Of a DNA stretch of 37,284 bases, positions 9,263 to 16,231 are shown in pieces. A program made the translations under genes and the position numbers. Source of the DNA: CAYSXY01 sp964435165. GTDB taxonomy: Bacteria > Pseudomonadota > Alphaproteobacteria > Rickettsiales > RI-342. The notes below the pieces were generated by a model that saw nothing but the letters and a program-made list of their open reading frames with translations, searched no databases and was not told the DNA's origin. The stretch lies in NCBI GenBank assembly GCA_964435165.1, contig CAYSXY010000018.1, positions 1 to 37,284 of the forward strand, written 5' to 3'. The stretch's first letter is position 1. Each line of letters starts with the position of its first letter.

Positions 9263-10884
9263 AATGCGGTTGCCCGTTCCCTCAGGATGTATTTTTGAAT
9301 TTTACCGGTCGGCGTTTTGTCCAGCGGGCCGAAGATGATGGTTTTAGGGGCCATAAAATGCGCCATATTATCGCGGCACCAGGCAATCATCTCCTCTTCC
9401 GTAAGTGGCTGGGCATCGGGTTTGAGTTCGATAAAGGCGCAGGGTGTCTCACCCCATTTTTCGTCTGGTCTTGCCACAACCGCCGCTTCCATCACAGCCG
9501 GGTGGCGATAGATAATGCTTTCCACCTCGATAGTGGAGATATTCTCGCCGCCGGAGATAATGATATCTTTGAGGCGGTCTTTAACCTCGATATAGCCATC
9601 CGGGTGGCGCACGGCAAGGTCGCCAGTGTGGTACCAGCCTCCGCGGAAGGTCTCGGCGGTTGTCTCCAGATTTTTCAGATAGCCACTCATCACCACATTA
9701 CCGCGCATCATGCATTCGCCAATGGTTTGGCCGTCCCAGGGTGTTTCTTCTAATGAATGATGATCGGCGACCATCATCTGTTCCAGCACAGGAGAGCGCA
9801 CCCCTTGCCGGGCTTTTAACTGTGCCTGCTCCGCTAAAGGCAAATCGTTCCATTCCGGGTGCCAGGCGCAGGACATATCCGGGCCGAATACTTCTGTTGC
9901 ACCGTAAACGTGAGTGACGTTAAAGCCCATCTCTGCCATGGCGGCGAGGGTGGTGGCAGGCGGGGCAGAGCCAGCAGTCATCACATCGATGATGCGATCA
10001 TAACGGCGTTTGACCTCCGCCGGGGCGTTGATGAGGAAGTTGAGGACAATTGGTGCGGCGGTGAAATGGGTGATGTGTTCTTCATCGATCAGACGAAAAA
10101 TCTCCGCCGGATCAATTTTTCGCAGGCAGATATGGGTGCCGGCCATGGCGGTGATGGTCCAATGGAAGCTCCAGCCGCTAGCGTGGAACATGGGCAGCGT
10201 CCAGAGATAATGCGGGTGTTGCTGCATATTCCAGACCAGTGCATTGCCTATGGCGTTGAGATAGGCCCCGCGATGATGGTAGACCACACCCTTTGGGTCA
10301 CCGGTGGTACCGGAGGTGTAATTCAGGCTGATCGGTTTCCATTCATCCTCCGGCCATTGCCATTCATAGCCTGCATCGCCGGTGGCGATAAATTCCTCAT
10401 AGGTCATGTCGCCAATAGGTTCGCCGTCCGTGCATAGCGGGTCATCAATGTCGATGACTGTCGGCTTGTGTTTCATGCTGGCAAGTGCCTCGGTGATAAC
10501 GGCGTGAAACTCACGGTCGGCAAAGAGGATTTTTGTCTCCGAATGTTCCAACATGAAGGCGATCAGGCGTGCATCTAAACGGACATTGAGGGCACTGATG
10601 ACGGCTCCCATCATCGGCACGCCGAAATAGACTTCAAAATGAGCCGGGCCATTATGGGCCATGATAGAGACGGTTTCTTCGTGCGTGATGCCATGGCGTT
10701 CCAGCGCGCTGGCGAGTTGGCGACAGCGTGCATATTGTTCACGCCAGTTGCGACGAATCGACCCATGCACCATGGCAGTGCGTTCAGGGTAGATTTGCGC
10801 CGTGCGCTCAATGAACCCTAATGGTGACAGCGGCATGTGGTTGGCAGGATTGGGCTTAAGGTCCGCATATATCGAAGCAGCCAT
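9259..10884 (-). CDS. AMP-forming acyl-CoA synthetase (DmdB / medium-chain acid-CoA ligase type)
   Basis: An ANL-superfamily enzyme of 541 residues that activates a carboxylic acid with ATP and CoA. The AMP-binding P-loop YTSGTTGDPKG is at 189-199. HVYGATE, GWYHTGDL, then DRLKDIIISGGENIS and the C-terminal catalytic Lys in PTGKIQK (K528) are all present. The overall pattern resembles 3-methylmercaptopropionate-CoA ligase (DmdB)-like and related short/medium-chain synthetases, but this group has broad substrates. ATG 10884 has a GGGGAG ribosome binding site about 9 bp upstream. It is the first gene of the four-gene leftward operon, and the MITE-like element begins only about 36 bp upstream of its start codon. 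Confidence 0.9.
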   Translation of the reverse strand: MAASIYADLKPNPANHMPLSPLGFIERTAQIYPERTAMVHGSIRRNWREQYARCRQLASALERHGITHEETVSIMAHNGPAHFEVYFGVPMMGAVISALNVRLDARLIAFMLEHSETKILFADREFHAVITEALASMKHKPTVIDIDDPLCTDGEPIGDMTYEEFIATGDAGYEWQWPEDEWKPISLNYTSGTTGDPKGVVYHHRGAYLNAIGNALVWNMQQHPHYLWTLPMFHASGWSFHWTITAMAGTHICLRKIDPAEIFRLIDEEHITHFTAAPIVLNFLINAPAEVKRRYDRIIDVMTAGSAPPATTLAAMAEMGFNVTHVYGATEVFGPDMSCAWHPEWNDLPLAEQAQLKARQGVRSPVLEQMMVADHHSLEETPWDGQTIGECMMRGNVVMSGYLKNLETTAETFRGGWYHTGDLAVRHPDGYIEVKDRLKDIIISGGENISTIEVESIIYRHPAVMEAAVVARPDEKWGETPCAFIELKPDAQPLTEEEMIAWCRDNMAHFMAPKTIIFGPLDKTPTGKIQKYILRERATAL

Positions 10885-10920
10885 TATTGTATTCTCCCCG
10901 TATTGTGTGCCTTAAAGCTA

Positions 10921-11131
10921 GATAGTGTCGTCACGAGATGTTTAATGGCCTACAAACTTCCATTTTCTGCGCTTAGATTCGCTTCGTTTTAACTCAGCTC
11001 ACCCTCCGGGAGCTTTGCTTCCAATGGCCTTTCGGCTCATTGTCGGCTTCCATGTATTGATATACACTGGAACTTCCGGTTCTCGAAAATGGCAGTTTTC
11101 GTCACATTCTCCATCTCGTGACGACACTATC
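10921..11131. mobile_element. MITE-like element with perfect 20-bp terminal inverted repeats and TA target duplication
   Basis: The left end is GATAGTGTCGTCACGAGATG (10921-10940) and its exact reverse complement ends the element at 11112-11131. Each end is flanked by TA (10919-10920 and 11132-11133), reconstructing a CTAG target, which is the insertion preference of IS630/Tc1-mariner elements. Inside the perfect ends the arms stay imperfectly complementary for about 30 bp more (shared AATG, AAACT and CCATTTTC blocks). The 211 bp carry no transposase, only a 19-codon open frame on the minus strand. It occupies most of the 369-bp gap between the acyl-CoA operon and the next gene; the remainder (10885-10918, 11134-11237) shows nothing I recognise. 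The IS630 link is inference from the target site. Confidence 0.75.
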
Positions 11132-11237
11132 TAGTTCAGGCATGATGTTGTCTATGGTGTTTCTTCCATCATTAGCCTGTGTTGTTGAGAGGTGGCAAGT
11201 GCTATCGCTACCGATCATTCGCGGCCCCGCATTTTTG

Positions 11238-11246
11238 TGATATAAT
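11238..11246 (+). promoter_or_regulatory. Extended -10 promoter TGATATAAT for the small exported protein
   Basis: A perfect TATAAT (11241-11246) is preceded by TGA, giving the extended -10 form. No good -35 is seen (TTCGCG at the expected place). The predicted transcript start, about 7 bp downstream, coincides with the ATG at 11254, so the message would be leaderless. Confidence 0.55.
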
Positions 11247-11253
11247 GCCGATT

Positions 11254-11715
11254 ATGGCCTATTTTAGAATCATGATTATCGGGATTGTATTGTGTTTTGC
11301 ACAGCATGCCGTTGCAAAACAACCAGCGTGGGGCGAGCTCTACGAGGCGCTGACCAAGGTCGAGCGCGACTATTATCACAGCATGTTTGATTATGCGATG
11401 GAGGCTGCGGTCGATGGCCAGGCGATTTCATGGATGGTGGATGATAGTGGCACCAGTGGGCAGATTATTCCAGGTGCAGCATTCATCACCAAATATGATC
11501 TGCCCTGCCGTCCTTATGAAGAATATATGCGGCGGCCAGATGCCGGGGAGCAGCGGTTTGAAGGGGTGGCCTGCAAGCGTGACGGGAAACCGGGTTGGTG
11601 TCGCTTAACCAAAAAGAGCCTGCCGACCTGCGCGTTTGAACGCAATAGCGGTCTTGTCACCTTGCCCAATACGGGTGGCGCAGAGCGTAAGCTCCAGCGG
11701 TGGCTGCCATTTTAG
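11254..11715 (+). CDS. Small exported protein, resembles RT0821/Lpp0805-type surface antigen domain
   Basis: From ATG 11254 the product is 153 residues and begins with a clear signal peptide: short basic start, hydrophobic core IMIIGIVLCFA and an AVA cleavage site before KQPAW. The frame extends further upstream to 11179 and includes an ATG at 11245, but the TATAAT box at 11241-11246 makes those starts unlikely. The mature part has W-x(8)-SGQI, then CRPYEEY and later GVACKRDGKPGWC. This is the layout (a Trp strand, GxI, CRxY, then CxxDGxW) that I associate with the 16-17 kDa surface-antigen family of alphaproteobacteria and Legionella. Four cysteines in the mature part could form disulfides in the periplasm. 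Function unknown; the family call is from the motif pattern only. Confidence 0.5.
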   Translation: MAYFRIMIIGIVLCFAQHAVAKQPAWGELYEALTKVERDYYHSMFDYAMEAAVDGQAISWMVDDSGTSGQIIPGAAFITKYDLPCRPYEEYMRRPDAGEQRFEGVACKRDGKPGWCRLTKKSLPTCAFERNSGLVTLPNTGGAERKLQRWLPF

Positions 11716-11758
11716 ATATTGGGAAAAAGTCGATACCTTCTTTCTGGGCGGGCTGTTT

Positions 11759-12733
11759 TTAAAACCAGCGCAATACTCTGAAGATGAGGCTTTGCAAAAT
11801 GGTCAGCCCTATTAGGATGGCGCAGAAGATCCAGAATGCATCTGTATTTTCGCTTCCGGGAATGCCCCCCACATTGACACCCAGCAGCCCGGTGAGAAAG
11901 CCAAGCGGAAGGAAAATAGCGGCGGTGACCGAAAGCAGATACATAATCCGATTCATATGTTCGGCTAAGCTATTGGTTAGTTCGTCTTTGACGATTTGAG
12001 CGCGTTCGCGCGCCATATCCAGATCTTCAATATAGCGCAGAAGGCGATCATAGGATTCCTGCAAATGACGGCGATCGGCATCGGTGATTCAGCCCAGAGC
12101 ACTCATGCGCAGTTGGCCAATCGCATCACGCTGAGGGGCGATGTAACGCCGGAAGAGCATGGCTTTTTTACGCGCGTGGACAATGGCGGTGCGCAGTCTT
12201 TTGTCTGGCTCTTCCATTACCTGTTCTTCAATATCATCGATTTGTTCATCCAGCGCCTGCATGATCGGCTCCATGCGGCGGAACAAGGCGTGGGTCAGGA
12301 GGCTTAAGAAAGCTCCGCTATTTTTCGGGCCTCTGCCTTCTTCCATCAGCCGTTGTACATCCTGCACGGCTTTGAGTGGTCGGCGTTCGATGCTGATGAT
12401 GCGGTGCGGATCAATCCACAGGCGAATGGATATCATATCTTCGGGTTTGGCCCCTTCGTTGAGGTTCATACCGCGCAGAATCAGCATCACTCCATCACCA
12501 TATTCAGTGACGCGTGGGCGCGTTTCTTCGGCCAGTAATGCATCCAGAATAATCGGATCGAGGTAGGTAATGTGTGCTTGCAGCCATGAACGGGTTTCCT
12601 GGTGCAGAGCATTCAAATGTACCCAGGCCAGATTATCCGATTCTATGGTGCGGGCAATGCTCTCTCCCTCCAAAACACGGCTTGTGCCGTCAGCTTCTAT
12701 GGTACGGGCAAATAGAATCGGAGATGAAGACAT
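11759..12733 (-). pseudogene. zntB: ZntB/CorA-family divalent metal transporter interrupted by an in-frame TGA
   Basis: Two same-frame pieces, 12089-12733 (214 residues) and 11759-12064, join without any frameshift into a 324-codon reading frame, the normal size for ZntB. The only interruption is codon 215, TGA at 12091-12089. Around it the sequence reads ...LG-stop-ITDADRR, and in ZntB proteins this place is typically a Trp (LPWxxDxDRR in my memory of E. coli ZntB), so a TGG to TGA change explains it. The first piece carries the cytoplasmic domain; the second carries both membrane helices and the pore motif (GVN in LLGVNVGG in place of GMN). The truncated product would have no membrane part. 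Re-initiation at ATG 12064, read-through or a sequencing error are alternatives. Confidence 0.8.
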
Positions 12734-12796
12734 GGAATGCCAAATAGCAACGGATGTATAAAGAAGGCTTAGCGCTGAATAGGCGGTGTGGTCAAG

Positions 12797-14743
12797 TTAG
12801 ATAGCATAGCCGGTCTCGTGACGTGCCTTGCTCATTGTATTGACCAGATGTTCCTTGACATAATGTTCAAGCGTGGTAACAGCTTCCTCAATGGATAATG
12901 CCGTAGTGTCGACGGTTAGTTCCGGATTTTCCGGTGCTTCATATGGTGCAGAAATCCCGGTAAAATCCTGAATCTCGCCGCGCTTGGCTTTGGCATACAG
13001 GCCTTTCACATCACGTTGTTCGCAGGTCTCAATATCTGCCTTGATGTAGACGGTATGGAATTTTCGTCCGCCCGCATTGCGTGCAGCTAATCGGTCTTTT
13101 TCGTAAGGAGCGATGAAGGCGGTGATGACGATCATGCCGGCATTGGCAAAAAGAGAGGCAACTTCACCAATGCGGCGAATATTCTCCGACCGGTCTTCGG
13201 GAGAGAAGTCGAGATCAGAACACAGGCCCCGACGAATATTGTCGCCATCAAGAACCGTTACCTGATAGCCTTTTTCAAACAGGCGACGTTGAAGTTCATT
13301 CGCTAATGTCGATTTACCGGCGCCGGACAGCCCGGTGAACCACAAAATGCCCCCCTGATGACCATTCATGATGGCGCGCTGTTCTGGCGTGACAGTCATT
13401 TCGTGCGGTGTCAGATTGGTCGCTTTGGCTGTGCGTGTCGCCACACGCTGATCGGGGAACCCTTCCGTATCAATAATACCGCCGCCGACAATATGATACT
13501 GATCGACCAGCACAAAGCGGCCGGTGCCGTGATTCTTGCTAAAATCGTCGAGGGCCGCCTGACCTTTCAGGCGAATAATCACCTCGGCCACTGCATTGCG
13601 CGCAACATGATGTTCATTGGTATGCGCCAGGTTTTGGGTATCCACCACCTGCTCGATTTCCTCAATCGTCGCGGTGAATTCTGCTGTCTGATGTTTGAGC
13701 TTGTAGCGGTTGCCGATTGCAAGCGGCTGATCACCCAACCAAAACAGGCGTGCACGAAAGCGGTTTGTCAGTGTTGGGGCCTGTGCTGTGTGGCTGGCAA
13801 TGTGGCCACGTTCCAAAAACAGATGTTCATCTATGGTGATGCCAATGCTCTGCCCGGCGACCGCCTCATGCACTTTTTCTGACCCATCCCAACTCTCAAT
13901 GCTGCTGACGCGCGCGAGCGTATTGCGCGGGCTGAAAAGCAGTTCATCGCCGACCTTCAGGCGGCCACTTTCCAGACGTCCGAGCAGAATGCGGCGATCA
14001 TCGAATTTATAAATATCCTGAATCGGAAAACGCAGCGGCTTGTCATCATCGCTCGAAGGCAGCGTAAAATGATCCAGCGCAGCGGTGATTGCGAGTCCAC
14101 TATACCACGGCATGTTGTCAGACGAGCCGGTGACGCAGTCTCCTTCCCGTGCTGACAGCGGGATGATGAAGGTGGGTGTGATGCCGATGGATTGGAGGTA
14201 GTCTTGGATATCCTGCTCTACCTGACGAAAACGCGCCTCATCATAATTCACCGCATCCATTTTGTTGATGGCAACCGCAACCTGATCGACCCCGAGCAGA
14301 TGCAGCAGATAACCATGGCGGCGCGATTGCTCCTGCACCCCTTCTTTGGCATCAATCACGAGCAGAGCTGCATCACTGCTGGCCGCACCGCTGACCATAT
14401 TACGCAGAAACTCCTTATGGCCGGGGGCGTCGATGATACAATAATCCCGGCTGGTGGTTTTGAACCAGATGCGGGTGGTGTCGATGGTAATACCCTGATC
14501 GCGCTCAGCCTGGAGCGCATCCATCAGGAACGACCATTCAAAGTGCATGCCACGTTTTTTACACATATTGGTGATACGTTCGAACGTACCATCCGGCAGC
14601 GAGCCAGTGTCATGGAACAGGCGGCCAATCAGGGTGGATTTGCCGTGATCGACATGACCGACAATGACGATATTCATTTGCTGGCGTTCGCTTTCGGCAT
14701 CGCTTTCGGGAACATGTTGCGCGGTTTTAGCGAGGGCACTCAT
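12797..14743 (-). CDS. cysNC: Bifunctional sulfate adenylyltransferase subunit 1 / adenylylsulfate kinase (CysN-CysC fusion)
   Basis: The GTPase part (about 1-440) has G1 GHVDHGKS (29-36), DAPGHKEF (105-112) and NKMD (160-163). The C-terminal APS kinase has the P-loop GLSGAGKS near residue 470 and the DGDNIRRGL motif. Together with CysD it makes APS from sulfate and ATP, then phosphorylates it to PAPS. The true start is ATG 14743 (648 residues): it follows the GNAT stop by one base, has AAGGA upstream, and gives the usual fusion length; the longer open frame to 15067 only overlaps the GNAT gene. Last gene of the leftward operon. No cysH or cysIJ is in the window, so PAPS could serve reduction elsewhere or sulfation. 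Confidence 0.96.
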   Translation of the reverse strand: MSALAKTAQHVPESDAESERQQMNIVIVGHVDHGKSTLIGRLFHDTGSLPDGTFERITNMCKKRGMHFEWSFLMDALQAERDQGITIDTTRIWFKTTSRDYCIIDAPGHKEFLRNMVSGAASSDAALLVIDAKEGVQEQSRRHGYLLHLLGVDQVAVAINKMDAVNYDEARFRQVEQDIQDYLQSIGITPTFIIPLSAREGDCVTGSSDNMPWYSGLAITAALDHFTLPSSDDDKPLRFPIQDIYKFDDRRILLGRLESGRLKVGDELLFSPRNTLARVSSIESWDGSEKVHEAVAGQSIGITIDEHLFLERGHIASHTAQAPTLTNRFRARLFWLGDQPLAIGNRYKLKHQTAEFTATIEEIEQVVDTQNLAHTNEHHVARNAVAEVIIRLKGQAALDDFSKNHGTGRFVLVDQYHIVGGGIIDTEGFPDQRVATRTAKATNLTPHEMTVTPEQRAIMNGHQGGILWFTGLSGAGKSTLANELQRRLFEKGYQVTVLDGDNIRRGLCSDLDFSPEDRSENIRRIGEVASLFANAGMIVITAFIAPYEKDRLAARNAGGRKFHTVYIKADIETCEQRDVKGLYAKAKRGEIQDFTGISAPYEAPENPELTVDTTALSIEEAVTTLEHYVKEHLVNTMSKARHETGYAI

Positions 14744-14744
14744 C

Positions 14745-15281
14745 TTATAATTCCTTATACATGACATAGGCGTCAACATAGTGGTTGCCTTCATAATGAT
14801 AGGCACGGGGCAGGGTGCCGATGATGGCAAAGCCGGTTTTTTTCCAGATATGGATGGCAGGGCCGTTCGTACTGACGACACAGTTAAATTGCATGGCGCG
14901 ATAGCCTTGCCGTCTTGCCTCAGCAAGTGACTCTGCACATAGCTGGCTGGCAATGCCTCGGCCCCTTTCTGTTTCAGCGACGACATATCCGGCATTGGCG
15001 ACATGACTTCCGGGCCCCGGATAGTTTGGCCGTAAATAATAACTACCAACAATAAAGCCATCATCATTGGTTGCTATAAAAGCATGCCCATTGCGTTTGG
15101 GTCCGAACCAATAATCAAGACGCGCATCGTCATCAGCATCCTGCGCAATGCAGAAATAGCGACCGGTTTTTACTGCTGGATGAAATAGACGGTCTACAGA
15201 CGAAAATTGATCTGGCGTGATCTGCGAAAATGTCAGTGATTGCGGCGTGGAATGCGTTGCGATGGATGGCATGGGCATCAT
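14745..15281 (-). CDS. GNAT-family N-acetyltransferase inside the sulfate-activation operon
   Basis: 178 residues with the GNAT core: beta-strand HAFIATNDDGFIVGSYYL, then the acetyl-CoA loop ETERGRGIASQL (Q/RxxGxG/A pattern), followed by AMQFNCVVSTNGPAIHIWKKTGF (described here by its NxxAxxxWKKxGF core), typical of motif B. Start codon ATG 15281 (a second ATG follows directly) lies 4 bp from the cysD stop, and the stop TAA is one base before the cysNC ATG, so it sits fully within the transcription and translation unit. Substrate unknown. The position suggests it is co-expressed with sulfate activation, but nothing visible ties its substrate to APS or PAPS. Confidence 0.85.
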   Translation of the reverse strand: MMPMPSIATHSTPQSLTFSQITPDQFSSVDRLFHPAVKTGRYFCIAQDADDDARLDYWFGPKRNGHAFIATNDDGFIVGSYYLRPNYPGPGSHVANAGYVVAETERGRGIASQLCAESLAEARRQGYRAMQFNCVVSTNGPAIHIWKKTGFAIIGTLPRAYHYEGNHYVDAYVMYKEL

Positions 15282-15284
15282 TCC

Positions 15285-16124
15285 TCACATATACCCATCA
15301 GCACGCAGACGCTCAAAGCTGGATTCATCACTGTCAGCTCCCATCGGGCGCCCGGCGCGCTCAGAAATTTTGGTGACTTTTAATTCCGCGATGATGTCGT
15401 CAATGGTGGTCGCTTCGCTCGGCACGGGATAAGTAATGCCTTTTTCGCCTAGTGAGCGGAAACGCATCATGGCACCGCCATAATCCTGGCCGAAAAATTC
15501 ATCATAGGCTTGCGCATAATAGAGCGGGACGACCGGGATATTCTCGCGTTTGATATATTCCCAGATGTCGAGTTCGGTCCAATGCAGCAGTGGATGGATG
15601 CGCACATGAGTGCCGGTAGGAAAATTGGTCATATATTGATTCCAGAACTCCGGCGGCTGATTGCGAATATCCCATTGTGACTCCAGATTTCGCGGGCTGA
15701 ATACACGCTCCTTGGCACGAGTGCCTTCTTCATCACGCCGGATACCGGCGATGATCGCATCAAATCCGTGGTCGCTAATCACCTGTTTCAGTCCACCGGT
15801 TTTGCGTGCTGCAACGCGCGCATCATGTGGCAAGGTCGGGTCTGTCGTCTCTAAAGGCGGACATTCGGCAGAAATAAAATCTAATTCCCATTCCTTGACA
15901 TAGCGGTCGCGGTAGGCATAGACCTCATCCATTTCGAGTCCGGTGTCGCAGTGAATCAGTGGAAAAGGGATCCGACCGAAAAAGGCCTTTCGCGCCAGCC
16001 AGATCATCACCGTGGAGTCTTTGCCGAATGACCATAGCATACCTAGCCGGTCAATATGGTGAAAGGCTTCGCGAAAAATGTAGATGCTTTCAGCTTCCAG
16101 CTGATCGAGATGGGTCAGGCTCAT
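15285..16124 (-). CDS. cysD: Sulfate adenylyltransferase subunit 2
   Basis: The catalytic ATP-sulfurylase subunit, of the PP-loop family: SFGKDST at 32-38, followed by the conserved HCDTGLEMDE, GIRRDEEGTRAKER and LHWTELDIWEYI segments. 279 residues, slightly shorter than the usual 300 because the N-terminus is compact. It forms the heterodimer with CysN, the GTPase encoded two genes downstream. ATG 16124 has no clear Shine-Dalgarno sequence, and a -10-like TATGAT lies about 12 bp upstream, so the leader would be only a few bases. First gene of cysD-GNAT-cysNC. Confidence 0.96.
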   Translation of the reverse strand: MSLTHLDQLEAESIYIFREAFHHIDRLGMLWSFGKDSTVMIWLARKAFFGRIPFPLIHCDTGLEMDEVYAYRDRYVKEWELDFISAECPPLETTDPTLPHDARVAARKTGGLKQVISDHGFDAIIAGIRRDEEGTRAKERVFSPRNLESQWDIRNQPPEFWNQYMTNFPTGTHVRIHPLLHWTELDIWEYIKRENIPVVPLYYAQAYDEFFGQDYGGAMMRFRSLGEKGITYPVPSEATTIDDIIAELKVTKISERAGRPMGADSDESSFERLRADGYM

Positions 16125-16135
16125 AAGGTGTCTGT

Positions 16136-16141
16136 ATCATA
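16136..16141 (-). promoter_or_regulatory. Possible -10 box of the cysD operon
   Basis: TATGAT on the minus strand matches the -10 consensus at five of six positions and would start transcription around 16129, about 5 bases before the cysD ATG. The corresponding -35 (AGCAGT) is poor, so an activator would be needed, as is usual for cys operons. A TTGACA further up (16189-16184) has no matching -10 at normal spacing. Confidence 0.3.
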
Positions 16142-16187
16142 GCGCGGTTATCAGCGCCACTGCTTGCGCCTTATTTACCGGCATGTC

Positions 16188-16210
16188 AAGTGAAATATAT
16201 ATTTTCACTT
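16188..16210. repeat. Perfect inverted repeat upstream of cysD, possible operator or 3' hairpin
   Basis: AAGTGAAA-TATATAT-TTTCACTT: two 8-bp arms around a 7-base AT loop. It lies 64-86 bp upstream of the cysD ATG and 22 bp past the stop of the coiled-coil gene. No T-run follows on the minus strand, so it is not a standard intrinsic terminator. An operator for a cys regulator or an RNA-stabilising hairpin for the coiled-coil transcript are both possible. Confidence 0.35.
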
Positions 16211-16231
16211 TTATTTTATGTAATATAAATA

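Noticed and set aside
9859..10437. Open frame of 192 codons on the plus strand, opposite the acyl-CoA synthetase
   Set aside because: Shadow of a strongly conserved enzyme; no recognisable product.
12089..12091. Genome-wide TGA-to-Trp code change
   Set aside because: TGA ends several genes here (PsiE-like, helicase, cysD, acyl-CoA synthetase, yejE), and TGG is used for Trp everywhere, so the event is local.
14192..14764. Open frame of 190 codons on the plus strand
   Set aside because: Lies fully opposite the conserved CysN coding region; a shadow frame.
14744..15067. N-terminal extension of CysNC up to 15067
   Set aside because: It overlaps the GNAT gene in another frame, lacks CysN-like sequence, and ATG 14743 has a ribosome binding site and gives the normal length.
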